Source: a virus. From it: a stretch of 64,000 bases of DNA. Where the stretch lies: the IMG/VR virus record IMGVR_UViG_3300037070_001217, positions 1-64,000 of that record, one strand, 5' to 3'. The notes under the pieces are model-generated. The model was not told the DNA's origin and did not search any database. It saw nothing but the letters and a program-made list of their open reading frames with translations. Position numbers and translations under genes: made by a program. Position 1 is the first letter of the stretch; every line of letters starts with the position of its first letter. Below, piece by piece: positions 25,885-33,386 of the stretch.

Positions 25885-26822
25885 GACGTCACTCGCGTCG
25901 TGTGGCGGCGCTTGATGCCCCATGCTACGCCGATAAACTCGTCGCCCTTGGTCACGCTCTGAAGCTTGGCTTCGAGATCGAAGTCGCTCCAGATTTCATC
26001 GATCTCTGCGGCGCTCGTTGCATTCCCCATCGCATCGTCCATGTCGGACAGCATCTGTCCCGGTGTTACGATCTCCCCGGTGTCGAGATCGGCCATGTCC
26101 AGTTCGTGCAACTCGACCTCGATCGACTTGGCCGGTGGCTTGGGTGGCGTCGGCCTGCGCGACGGTCGCTCGGCGTATGGCGGCATGGGCGCGACCTCGA
26201 TCGGCTGGCTCAGAGATGGCGGCGATACTCGTCCCTTTTTTTCTTCGATTATCGCCTTGACAACCGGCGGCTTTGGTGGGCTCGGCGGCGTGACATCCTT
26301 CATCTGGGCGAAGCGCTCGGCCTCATCCTCGTCGTAGATGCCGCCAAATCCGAAGCAATATCTCGCCGCTTGGATCAACGCCTTGTGGCGCAGCATGCGG
26401 TGCTTCATCTTCCACGGTTCGCTCACGCGGACACATTCGGCAAGGTACTCGGTCACCTCGACCGGGTGGCTGCGATCTTTCCTGTGCATCCTGCAGGTGA
26501 TTGCCACCAGTTCGCCGCCGCTCTCATGGGTGTCGAACTCGAAGCCATCAGCCTGTGGGTGGTTGTTGATGAGGTGAATCCACCCATCGATGCCGACGAC
26601 CGGGATGAGGCCGCCGCCCTTCTTGGGCATGGCGTAGATTTGCCGGGTGATCGGGTTGAGGTTGTATTCCCTGCAGACGCTGACAAATGCAGCGAACTCT
26701 TCCGGGGTGGCGTTGGGCATGCCGCAGGCGGCGCGCACGGTGGCGGAAAACTCCTGCGGGGCGAGGCCGTACTTGGCCGCCATGCCGTCGAGCAGCATCA
26801 GTTGTTTGGTGGGGGCGTTCAT
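25881..26822 (-). CDS. RecT/Bet-family single-strand annealing protein
   Basis: 313 residues from ATG 26822. The core EYNLNPITRQIYAMPKKGGG, VGIDGW and KHRMLRHKALIQAARYCFG is the conserved Bet/RecT annealase region (residues ~40-175). These proteins pair complementary single strands during phage recombination or replication-linked repair. The C-terminal 130 residues are a Pro-rich linker and an acidic helix. Start and stop overlap neighbours by ATGA, so the operon is translationally coupled. No RecE-like exonuclease is obvious beside it; the VRR-NUC protein at 44555 could serve. Confidence 0.85.
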   Translation of the reverse strand: MNAPTKQLMLLDGMAAKYGLAPQEFSATVRAACGMPNATPEEFAAFVSVCREYNLNPITRQIYAMPKKGGGLIPVVGIDGWIHLINNHPQADGFEFDTHESGGELVAITCRMHRKDRSHPVEVTEYLAECVRVSEPWKMKHRMLRHKALIQAARYCFGFGGIYDEDEAERFAQMKDVTPPSPPKPPVVKAIIEEKKGRVSPPSLSQPIEVAPMPPYAERPSRRPTPPKPPAKSIEVELHELDMADLDTGEIVTPGQMLSDMDDAMGNATSAAEIDEIWSDFDLEAKLQSVTKGDEFIGVAWGIKRRHTTRVTS

Positions 26823-27223
26823 TTTTTCATACTCCTCAATGCTTCTAGGCTGGCCTTTCTCTGCGCTTCGTCGTCGTAGACTCTGGCCGTGACCTCTTGC
26901 AGCCACCGCTTGTGGTCCTTGAATTTCCAGTTCTTCCCAAGGGCGCTGGTCATGACGAGATCGATCTTGTGTTCCTTGTAATCCGTGATCACCAGCGTGA
27001 CGGCGCGATCGAGCGACACGTTGAACTCGATAGGCCCGCCATCTTTCCAGACGTCGTATGTGTCATCGATCGGGGAGACGATTTCGTGAGCCCCCTCTAC
27101 GCCAAGCGCTGACAGCGTGGCGACGTCGCCCTGTCTCATCCGGGCAACGCAGTTTACGACGTGTTTCATCGCCGCCTTGGCGATCAGATCGAGCGAATCG
27201 TACTGCTGCTGGGTGCTCTTCAT
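26819..27223 (-). CDS. Small protein of the recombination operon, unknown
   Basis: 134 residues from ATG 27223; ATG 27241 (140 residues) would overlap the upstream gene by 17 bases. The protein is mixed alpha/beta: an N-terminal helix (SLDLIAKAAMKHVVNCVARM), beta strands with VTLVITDYKEHKIDLV, and a C-terminal charged helix. It directly precedes recT with an ATGA overlap. No family recognised. Confidence 0.6.
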   Translation of the reverse strand: MKSTQQQYDSLDLIAKAAMKHVVNCVARMRQGDVATLSALGVEGAHEIVSPIDDTYDVWKDGGPIEFNVSLDRAVTLVITDYKEHKIDLVMTSALGKNWKFKDHKRWLQEVTARVYDDEAQRKASLEALRSMKK

Positions 27224-27224
27224 T

Positions 27225-27647
27225 TCAGTCGCCGCTGTCATAGGTCATGTCGTAGCCGCACTTGACGCAGTGGCCGGGGTGCCAGCCGCGATTGTGGTTC
27301 GCACCCGGGTGGTCGACAACCTCATGCGCACAGATGCGGAAGCGCCTGACATACGGGCCTTCCTTGCGACTGCTGTAGGTCACGGCATAGCCGCCGCCGT
27401 CGCACCCCGACATCATGTAGCTGGTGATGAAAAACTGCGTCCACTGGTTGCTGCCGCTTGGCGTGAGCGCATAGCCCCACACCGGCTGCATCATGTGGCC
27501 GCCAGATGCGATGTGGTTGAGGAACTCGATCGGATCGACATCCTCGGCGTTGGGCAGCGGCTGCAGGCGCTCGTTGCCCAGCCTGCCAATGTACGGGTTG
27601 TAGTCCTCTCGGTCGAATGTGCGGCGTTCTTTGAACTCGATCGTCAT
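27225..27647 (-). CDS. Unknown protein with a C-terminal CxxC-type zinc site
   Basis: 140 residues; ATG 27647 has a GAGAGGG site and overlaps the upstream stop. The middle is aromatic and Gly-rich (QFFITSYMMSGCDGGGYAVT). The end HPGHCVKCGYDMTYDSGD provides Cys-x-x-Cys plus nearby His and Cys residues that could bind zinc. It belongs to the recombination operon. No named family recognised. Confidence 0.6.
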   Translation of the reverse strand: MTIEFKERRTFDREDYNPYIGRLGNERLQPLPNAEDVDPIEFLNHIASGGHMMQPVWGYALTPSGSNQWTQFFITSYMMSGCDGGGYAVTYSSRKEGPYVRRFRICAHEVVDHPGANHNRGWHPGHCVKCGYDMTYDSGD

Positions 27648-28558
27648 GATATTCGTGCCCTCTCTTCTGTCTCGATGCCCGGCACCGTCATGCCTGCCCG
27701 CACCGCCTTCTGCGCCATCGTCAGCAGGAACTGGTTCAAGTCCGGGTTGCCTCGCAGGAAGTGGAACAGGGCGAGATCGTCGGTGATCTTGGTGACGACT
27801 AGCTCGGTGCCGACAGTCGCGGCGCGGCCGTAGTTCCCTTTGATGGTGGTGTCGGCTGGTGGCAGCGGGGGCGGCGCAGCCTCCTCCCCGGACTGTCGCG
27901 CCGCTTCCTCCCGCTGCCGTTCCTCAAGACGACGGGCTAGGAGTTGCGCCGTCTTGAAGCTCTCAATGTATCTGCGTAGCTGGTCCGCGACCGCCTTGGC
28001 TTCCTTGACCAGCGGCATGTACTGCGCATCGACCGCCTTGCCCGCTTCGAGATGTGGCTTCTTGAGCCCCTCGCGAATCTTGTCGGCTTGGCCTGCCAGT
28101 TCGTTCATGCGCGACCGCAACGATTGCGCCTTGGCCGCCTCTTCCTCGGACTGGATGTCCCGATAGACCTCGGCACCAACCTTGGCGTTCTCGATCTGGT
28201 CAGCCAGCACGGCGAGATCGTCGCCAACGTTGTGGCCCATCATCGATGCCACGGTGGGATCGTCGTCTGCCCAGCCTCCACCGGCCAGCGCCTGTTCGTA
28301 GGCCTCGGCCGTGATCGGATGGCGGCAGCAATAGTTCCATGTCTCCATCGCATCGACGCTAATACCGGAGCGCAGCGCGACCCACTTGCCATCCTCATCC
28401 TTCCAGATGGCGACCGGGAGCCACGGCTTGGTGGCGTTGAAGCGCATCTTGAAAAAGCCCTGCTCGGGCGCGTCGACGCTGACCAACAGATGATCGGCCT
28501 TGCCGATTTCCTTGGGGCTGTCGAGAGCCTGCTGCCACCAATGCCATGCGTTGTTCAT
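27644..28558 (-). CDS. Coiled-coil protein of the recombination operon, unknown
   Basis: 304 residues from ATG 28558, with AAAGGAAC upstream; the longer frame from 28609 overlaps the preceding gene. N-terminal ~100 residues are beta-rich (HLLVSVDAPEQGFFKMRF, WKDEDGKWVALRSG). Residues ~130-235 are a long charged helical stretch ending in an Arg/Glu run. The C-terminus is a small domain (ELVVTKITDDLALFHFLRGN). Proteins of this shape sit near RecT in other phages, but I cannot name the family. Confidence 0.55.
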   Translation of the reverse strand: MNNAWHWWQQALDSPKEIGKADHLLVSVDAPEQGFFKMRFNATKPWLPVAIWKDEDGKWVALRSGISVDAMETWNYCCRHPITAEAYEQALAGGGWADDDPTVASMMGHNVGDDLAVLADQIENAKVGAEVYRDIQSEEEAAKAQSLRSRMNELAGQADKIREGLKKPHLEAGKAVDAQYMPLVKEAKAVADQLRRYIESFKTAQLLARRLEERQREEAARQSGEEAAPPPLPPADTTIKGNYGRAATVGTELVVTKITDDLALFHFLRGNPDLNQFLLTMAQKAVRAGMTVPGIETEERARIS

Positions 28559-28559
28559 T

Positions 28560-29000
28560 TCAGTTCCTTTCGTGTGTGCCGGGCCACCCAAGCAGGTGCC
28601 CAATCTCATGTCTCAGCAGGCGCACTGCCAGATCAGGATCGTTCGGATCGCCGTCGCTGTAGACGATGATCGGCTGCGACAGGTCGCTGTAGCGGATCAG
28701 GCAACCGACCAGAAAACTGCCGTCGTTGCCTTCAGGATACCGCACGCCCCAGCGTTCCAAGTTGATCCGGTCGCACTCGGCCTTGGCGCTCCCGTATGGC
28801 ACAGAGATCAGCGGTGCTGCGTCGGGACCGAAGGCCTCGCGATAGTTCTGGATGACCTCGATCTCGGTGTTGCCGCCGATATCGTACTTGGATGGCGGGT
28901 AGCCATCATCGGCCAGCGCCGGTAAAGAGAGGGCGATCGCAGCCCCAATTGCGATCGCCCGGGCCACCCGACCCCGTACCCACAGGGTGGCCCTATTCAT
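28560..29000 (-). CDS. Secreted HExxH metallopeptidase-like protein
   Basis: 146 residues from ATG 29000. A signal peptide is clear: basic RVARA, hydrophobic AIAIGAAIALSLP, then ALA before a likely cleavage near residue 30. The C-terminus LLRHEIGHLLGWPGTH holds a zinc site: His131, Glu132, His135 and probably His143, with Gly138, close to the metzincin HExxHxxG..H pattern. A periplasmic or secreted zinc peptidase in a recombination operon is unusual. It starts within the end of the preceding gene, so expression is early. Confidence 0.7.
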   Translation of the reverse strand: MNRATLWVRGRVARAIAIGAAIALSLPALADDGYPPSKYDIGGNTEIEVIQNYREAFGPDAAPLISVPYGSAKAECDRINLERWGVRYPEGNDGSFLVGCLIRYSDLSQPIIVYSDGDPNDPDLAVRLLRHEIGHLLGWPGTHERN

Positions 29001-29916
29001 GTTCGTTGGCCTTCTCCTCGGCCAGCATCGCTGCCGCCTGCATCCGCAGGTGATCCAGTCCCCAGCGGGGTCCGCAGACCGGGCCGACAACCGCCAGCAC
29101 GCTGACCGGATCGCGCAGGGTCTTGCCGCAGCAGCAGCAGGCCTTGAACTTGCGGGCGTAGGCGATCGCCTCGGCGGTAGGATCGGCGGCCACCTTCTGC
29201 AGCACCTCGGTCACGTCCCGGGTGCCCCACTTGGCGATCCACTTGCCATCCTTCACCATGCCCAGATAGTCGTCGGTGTCGGTGTCGGTGACGTAGAGAG
29301 CGCCGGGGTTCTTGCCAGTCATCGGTGCCTGCTTGATGGTCACCTCGGTCGTCCTGAAGATGGGCTTCTTGACCAGCTTGACCGGGGCCCGATCGAACAG
29401 GGCCTGTATGCCATCAGTGGCGATCACCGGCCGGGCGGCCTCGCGCTTGGCGAAGAACTCGGCATCCTTGGCCATGTCGCGCTCGACCAGAGCCAACTGA
29501 TTGTCGGTCAGCTTGCCCCACTCGGCCAGCTTCGCCAGCATCCCGGTGTAGAAGTTGTTGCCCTTGTTGGCCCGCTTGGTCATGTAGGTGATCTCGGCGG
29601 CGTGGTCCGCTGCCCACTGGGCGATGTTGGCGGCCTTGGTGGCCTTGCCCTTGATGGCGGCGTTCTGCCCCTTGGTGATGTTGCCCTTCCCCTTGCACTT
29701 GAAGCAGGGGCCAGCGTCTCTGCCGGTGTAGGCGATGAAGCGCCCGGTGCCTCTGCAGGCAGGGCACTTGAAGGTGGCCTCACCGCCGTTGGCGATGTGG
29801 GCGTTCTTGCGAATGTCCTCGGGAGTGGTGGGCGTGCCGAAGTCGGCGTCGAAGCCGTCTTCAAACAGGTAGCCACCGGGGGTCCGGGGCTGGGTGGTGG
29901 TGTTCATAATGGTCAT
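28993..29916 (-). CDS. Zinc-finger protein: DnaJ-type CxxCxGxG pair and C-terminal Cys cluster (DUF6011-like)
   Basis: 307 residues. Residues ~50-80 contain two CxxCxGxG motifs (CPACRGTGRF and CFKCKGKGN), as in the DnaJ cysteine-rich domain. The C-terminal region has CCCCGKTLRDP and GPVCG, the pattern of DUF6011-like phage zinc modules. Between them is a mixed alpha/beta domain. It is probably a nucleic-acid or protein-binding early factor. It is the first gene of the recombination operon, directly after promoter P29960. ATG 29907 is an alternative start. Confidence 0.6.
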   Translation of the reverse strand: MTIMNTTTQPRTPGGYLFEDGFDADFGTPTTPEDIRKNAHIANGGEATFKCPACRGTGRFIAYTGRDAGPCFKCKGKGNITKGQNAAIKGKATKAANIAQWAADHAAEITYMTKRANKGNNFYTGMLAKLAEWGKLTDNQLALVERDMAKDAEFFAKREAARPVIATDGIQALFDRAPVKLVKKPIFRTTEVTIKQAPMTGKNPGALYVTDTDTDDYLGMVKDGKWIAKWGTRDVTEVLQKVAADPTAEAIAYARKFKACCCCGKTLRDPVSVLAVVGPVCGPRWGLDHLRMQAAAMLAEEKANEHE

Positions 29917-29939
29917 CTATCCCATGACGAATTGAACTT

Positions 29940-29987
29940 ACGTAGTACAAGTAGGCCTTGGTTTCCCCTCTGTCAACCGTGCTACGA
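29940..29987 (-). promoter_or_regulatory. Leftward early promoter P29960 with two operator boxes
   Basis: Read leftward, TTGACA (29971-29976) and TACTTG (29948-29953) are separated by 17 bases. Palindromic boxes are centred at 29945 (CGTAGTACA, overlapping the -10) and 29982 (CGTGCTACG, upstream of the -35). It would drive the operon from 29916 down to 24459. Confidence 0.65.
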
Positions 29988-29995
29988 AAATAAAT

Positions 29996-30751
29996 TCAGG
30001 ATGCTTTGCGCGCCTGCGTCGTCACGGCGGCGGCTTGCGCGGTCTTCAGTTGCTGGACGGTTGTCGGTGGCGTCTTCGCCTGCCCGGCAATCGGCGGTGT
30101 CACGCCCTCCTCTTGCTGCTTCTCTGCGGCGATCATCGAGTCGGCCAGCTTGAAGCTGTAGTCGGAAATTTTGCCGATCAGGTTGGCGACAACGGCATTG
30201 GAGGCGACGAATCCCTGCATCGCCATCGCGGCATAATACTGCCGCTTGGTTAGGCCGGGGCTGGTGTAAATTTTGCCTTGGAACGGGTAGGCATAGTCGA
30301 AGGTGACCAACTGCCCCGAGATAGTCACATGACCGGAGACGATCGACAGCGCGGGCATGGGGCGAACTTGGTAGGCAATGTCGATGAAAGGAAGATCGAT
30401 CATGATCTTCCCAGCCGATAGGTTTACTCCACCGCCAGCTTGCCAACTGACCGGGTAGTCCCAGTAATCCGTCTGTTTGATCGGCGCGGCCGTGACCACG
30501 AAGTCATGCCACTTGGTCGCATCGTTGAGGTCATGGAGATTGATAACGTCACCGATCTTGACCACGTCCAGAAGGATGCTCGCATCGATACCGTTAGCGG
30601 TGATCTTGTGAATCCGCAGTCGGTTCGCGGCCTTCTGCGACGTCTGGTTCAGCCGCGTCTCCGCAGTCAGCGGCGGCGCTCCGGTTGCCGTGACGAAGTT
30701 CCACTGGCTCAGGAAGGCTGGCTGCTGGGCGGGGATCAGATCGTCAACCAT
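29996..30751 (-). CDS. Unknown protein, last gene of its early operon
   Basis: 251 residues; ATG 30751 overlaps the end of the upstream small gene by eight bases. N-terminal ~170 residues are beta-rich (HKITANGIDASILLDVVKIG, HVTISGQLVTFDYAYPFQGK); the last ~60 are a helix and an Ala/Thr/Gln-rich tail. It has no signal peptide or membrane segment. The beta-sandwich-like make-up resembles a structural protein, but it is encoded with early genes. Function unknown. Confidence 0.55.
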   Translation of the reverse strand: MVDDLIPAQQPAFLSQWNFVTATGAPPLTAETRLNQTSQKAANRLRIHKITANGIDASILLDVVKIGDVINLHDLNDATKWHDFVVTAAPIKQTDYWDYPVSWQAGGGVNLSAGKIMIDLPFIDIAYQVRPMPALSIVSGHVTISGQLVTFDYAYPFQGKIYTSPGLTKRQYYAAMAMQGFVASNAVVANLIGKISDYSFKLADSMIAAEKQQEEGVTPPIAGQAKTPPTTVQQLKTAQAAAVTTQARKAS

Positions 30752-30917
30752 GCTCGGGCTCCTTCACTTCGACCTCGGCCGTCACGATGCGATCGAGGAT
30801 CAGGTGCATGATGGTCGCCAGATCGCGGCGCTCGCCATCCGGTATCCGGGTGGCATCATACAGCCTGTGCAGGATATTGCGCAGGGTGGCGATGTCGGCG
30901 TCGTCAATGTGGTTCAC
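30744..30917 (-). CDS. Small helical protein, unknown
   Basis: 57 residues from GTG 30917, six bases after the preceding stop. The sequence is helical and acidic (ADIATLRNILHRLYDATRIP). Its stop lies inside the start of the next gene, typical of this operon. No ATG is available and the ribosome site (AAGGA) is rather distant, so the start is uncertain. Function unknown. Confidence 0.45.
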   Translation of the reverse strand: MNHIDDADIATLRNILHRLYDATRIPDGERRDLATIMHLILDRIVTAEVEVKEPEHG

Positions 30918-30922
30918 TCGCA

Positions 30923-32011
30923 CTAGACATCTTCCTTGTGTGTGACGTTGTAGGTGTGGTCGACCCAGCCCAGCGTGGCATCGCCGCGCTCATGCTTCTT
31001 GATGTAGGTCTGGCGGCCGTGGCAGAGCGAGCACTCGATGCGATCGGCCCCGTCGTCCATGATTTCCCACAGGTGCCTGCACTGCGTGGCGGGCAGGTGC
31101 CGCCAGTCGTCGCGCCAGTGCGCCCTTACCGGATGCCGCTTGCGGTGAGCAATGGCAATCAACCGCCGCGCCAGCACCCGGGTATCCTTCCGGGCCGGGA
31201 TGTTCAAGGTGAGGGTCGAGTGGCTCAGATACCGCCTGATCTTGCTACCCGCCATGAAGCCCTTGGTCTGGCGCACCGTGCCGATCGTCGTCGGGATGTC
31301 GTTAAGGGTGGCGAGCAGCGCCCAGACGCGGCGCACCACGCCAGCCCATTCGTTGAGCAGGGAATTGTACGCACGGAGTATTCTGGGATCATGGCTCGGA
31401 TCATTGATCAGCGGGCTCACCACGCAGTTGACGTTGTCGCGAACGTAGTTGCTGATGCCGACGATGATCTCCGACGCCGCCGATTGGTTCTCGGTCGTCA
31501 CCGATTTCCACCACGGCAGCGGCGAGTCGTCAGCGCACCAGCCGAAGGCGAACGGGAATGTCCACAGAGCGAAGCCATGTAAATCCGGGGCATCGCTCTG
31601 CGTCCACATGTGCATGATGTAGGCGGTGTCGATGTTCGGATGCTGCTGGATCAGCCAGCCCTCGCGCTGGGGAACTTCACTCTCATCGGGCATCACCGTG
31701 CCGCGAATCTCGTTGGCCCTCTTCTGGTAGGCGCGCAGCGGGTACTCGATCCAGATCGCCTCGTAGGGCAGGCGTGCCTGCACCCGGATCGAATCGGCAA
31801 TGCGCGGACTGAGCGGGTTCGGCGTCCCGGCCTTGATGAAACTCTCGTTGGCCAGATCGGCCATGAACGCGGCCATCGGCTCATCGACAATAAAACGACG
31901 CGCCCTTTCGAGCGCGTGCCTCACCTTGGTGTTGTCCTTCCAGCCGGGGATGGTCTTGTTCCGGCAGGCAAGCCGATAGATTTCGTCCATCAGGGTGGGG
32001 GCGGACTTCAT
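30923..32011 (-). CDS. Unknown 362-residue early protein with C-terminal CxxC motif
   Basis: ATG 32011 overlaps the upstream stop (ATGA). The protein is largely helical with many Trp and Arg residues. It contains WGLH-like aromatic stretches in the middle (GFALWTFPFAFGWCADDSP) and ends with RIECSLCHGRQTYIKKHERG, where Cys-x-x-Cys and His residues could bind zinc. It may be a nucleic-acid-associated early factor, but no family is recognised. Confidence 0.6.
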   Translation of the reverse strand: MKSAPTLMDEIYRLACRNKTIPGWKDNTKVRHALERARRFIVDEPMAAFMADLANESFIKAGTPNPLSPRIADSIRVQARLPYEAIWIEYPLRAYQKRANEIRGTVMPDESEVPQREGWLIQQHPNIDTAYIMHMWTQSDAPDLHGFALWTFPFAFGWCADDSPLPWWKSVTTENQSAASEIIVGISNYVRDNVNCVVSPLINDPSHDPRILRAYNSLLNEWAGVVRRVWALLATLNDIPTTIGTVRQTKGFMAGSKIRRYLSHSTLTLNIPARKDTRVLARRLIAIAHRKRHPVRAHWRDDWRHLPATQCRHLWEIMDDGADRIECSLCHGRQTYIKKHERGDATLGWVDHTYNVTHKEDV

Positions 32012-32217
32012 TCGATCACGCCCTGCTTGCGCAGGCGATCGGCCAGCCGCTCCTGCTCCCGGCGTAGCGCCTTGCGCAGCCGGTCAGCTTGGACCGGGGT
32101 GAACTCATCGCGGTCGACGCCGAAGGCCCCACCAAAGAAGGCGGCGCTCTCGGTGCCGGGCATGACGTTGAGTGCGGCCTCGTACATCAGGTACTTGGCC
32201 ATCTTGGTGTAGTTCAT
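32008..32217 (-). CDS. Small helical protein, unknown
   Basis: 69 residues; ATG 32217 shares its A with the preceding TGA. The C-terminal half is a strongly basic helix (ADRLRKALRREQERLADRLR), and the N-terminus has MNYTKMAKYLMYEAALN. It is likely a coiled coil or nucleic-acid binder. It is coupled to both neighbours in the operon that starts at P32745. No family recognised. Confidence 0.6.
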   Translation of the reverse strand: MNYTKMAKYLMYEAALNVMPGTESAAFFGGAFGVDRDEFTPVQADRLRKALRREQERLADRLRKQGVIE

Positions 32218-32561
32218 CACCGCCCCCTCTTCATGAAGTCGGCAACGGCCTCGTCGGCCTCGTCGGCCTTGAAGTAGTGGCCCCAGTAGGTGCCGGGGAA
32301 CTTGTCGGTGTTGGCCTGCCACGTCACGAACGGGGTGACATCGTTGTGGGGCAGGTAGGCGAGCACGATCTCGGCCGGGACATTCCCCGCTCTGGCCTTC
32401 AGGGTGCGGCGCATCTTGATCTCGCCACCAGATTCGGTGACGCCCAAGGTGGGCATGGTGGTTAGAAGGGCCGGGTCTGCCTTGTTGACGTAGACTGGTC
32501 CGCCTTCCGCGATCGCGCGATTGACGGCGCGCGTCAGTGCTTCTCTTGCCGGGTTGGTCAC
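32217..32561 (-). CDS. Small protein, unknown
   Basis: 114 residues from GTG 32561 with GGGAG upstream. The start overlaps the stop of the tiny preceding gene (GTGA). The N-terminal helix (REALTRAVNRAIAEGGPVYV) is followed by beta strands (EIKMRRTLKARAGNVPAEIV) and a compact C-terminal part. The larger frame from 32810 crosses the promoter and is rejected. Function unknown. Confidence 0.55.
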   Translation of the reverse strand: MTNPAREALTRAVNRAIAEGGPVYVNKADPALLTTMPTLGVTESGGEIKMRRTLKARAGNVPAEIVLAYLPHNDVTPFVTWQANTDKFPGTYWGHYFKADEADEAVADFMKRGR

Positions 32562-32680
32562 GTTGTCATCTCCCTCATTGCGCCGAAGAGCATGTCGAAG
32601 ACCGCCTGCATGATCGCGCGCATCTTCTGCTTGGCTCTGGCTCTGGCTCTGTTCTGCTTCATCATTCTTCTGGTCAGCAT
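32558..32680 (-). CDS. Tiny basic Met-rich protein, first gene of operon P32745
   Basis: 40 residues; ATG 32680 has a strong GGAGG site. The peptide is very basic at the N-terminus (MKQNRARARAKQKMRA) followed by an amphipathic Met/Phe-rich helix (MQAVFDMLFGAMREM). It could be a small nucleic-acid or RNA-polymerase binding peptide, or simply a leader that couples translation of the operon. It lies about 45 bases below the promoter. Confidence 0.55.
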   Translation of the reverse strand: MLTRRMMKQNRARARAKQKMRAIMQAVFDMLFGAMREMTT

Positions 32681-32727
32681 GACTGCCCACCTCCGGGGGC
32701 TTTGCGCTGGTTTCTAGTTCCACCACG

Positions 32728-32771
32728 AACATAGCGATCGTACTACGAAACTGCAAGGGGGTGTGCCACAA
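32728..32771 (-). promoter_or_regulatory. Leftward early promoter P32745 with operator in the spacer
   Basis: Read leftward, TTGCAG (32751-32756) and TATGTT (32728-32733) are 17 bases apart. One palindrome, CGTACTACG, is centred at 32743 inside the spacer. A second, TGTGCCACA, is centred at 32766, 23 bp upstream. This two-box geometry recurs at P37250, P39583 and P40817. Confidence 0.7.
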
Positions 32772-32779
32772 AATAATTT

Positions 32780-32808
32780 GCCGCCGGGAGGTGGCTGGTC
32801 CCGGCGGC
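32780..32808 (-). terminator. Strong hairpin between early operons
   Basis: A perfect 10-bp stem, GCCGCCGGGA paired with TCCCGGCGGC, has a nine-base loop. Leftward it is followed by AAATTATTTT. It lies just after the gene ending at 32832 and just before promoter P32745, as expected for an operon terminator. Confidence 0.65.
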
Positions 32809-32811
32809 ACG

Positions 32812-32829
32812 CCTCCAAAATCTTGGAGG
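32812..32829 (-). repeat. 18-bp palindromic element, copy 1
   Basis: CCTCCAAAATCTTGGAGG forms a 7-bp hairpin with a four-base loop immediately 3' of the gene ending at 32832. An identical copy is at 34508-34525, also right after the last gene of an operon. It contains sequence able to mimic or hide a GGAGG ribosome site. Confidence 0.7.
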
Positions 32830-32831
32830 GG

Positions 32832-33386
32832 TTAGACCTTAGCGATCTTGCGCGGCACCGGGATGCCGGTGACCTTGGCGATCTCGACCACCTTCTCGGT
32901 CTTGCCGCCGTGGATCAACTGCTTGGTGATGGCCTTGCCAAATTCGCCGTTCTGCTTCTTGCGGCCAGCTATATTCTTCTGCGCCATGTCGGCCTTCCAG
33001 AGCGCGAAGCGGCCTTCAGCGAAGGTGCCCATCACCCACCCGGCGGTGCGCTTGCCGTAGCCGTGCGCCATGTACGTTCCGACGAGCAGGGGATCGTCAG
33101 TGATCTGCATTGCCCGCTTCTCTGCCGCCTTGGCCTTGAAGAAGGATTCGGCCACCGGGATCAGGTTGATGCTGCCACCCGGCCATGACTTGTCGTCAAT
33201 GAGCTTCTTGACGATCCAGTCCCAGCGCACGCTGTCGATCAGGAAGCTGTCGTGAACGTCGGCCATGACTTCCTCCTTGCGGAAACAGCCGTCGATCATC
33301 AGCTTGCCAATGCAATCGTTCAGCACCTTCTGGTGGAGGTCGCTGCTGGCAAACAGCGCCTCCGTCATGTTGTGACGATCAGCCAT
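32832..33386 (-). CDS. Unknown early protein, coupled to the ParB-like gene
   Basis: 184 residues; ATG 33386 has GGAGGG upstream and overlaps the end of the ParB-like gene by eight bases. It is helical and charged, with VHDSFLIDSVRWDWIVKKLI in the middle and a C-terminal IAKVTGIPVPRKIAKV. The coupling to a ParB-like gene hints at a shared DNA-related role, but no family is recognised. A hairpin and promoter follow its stop. Confidence 0.6.
   Translation of the reverse strand: MADRHNMTEALFASSDLHQKVLNDCIGKLMIDGCFRKEEVMADVHDSFLIDSVRWDWIVKKLIDDKSWPGGSINLIPVAESFFKAKAAEKRAMQITDDPLLVGTYMAHGYGKRTAGWVMGTFAEGRFALWKADMAQKNIAGRKKQNGEFGKAITKQLIHGGKTEKVVEIAKVTGIPVPRKIAKV

Noticed and set aside
28987-30153. 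388-codon rightward ORF over the early promoter P29960
   Set aside because: It crosses a promoter and two genes on the other strand, is His/Gly/Leu-rich and has no ribosome site.
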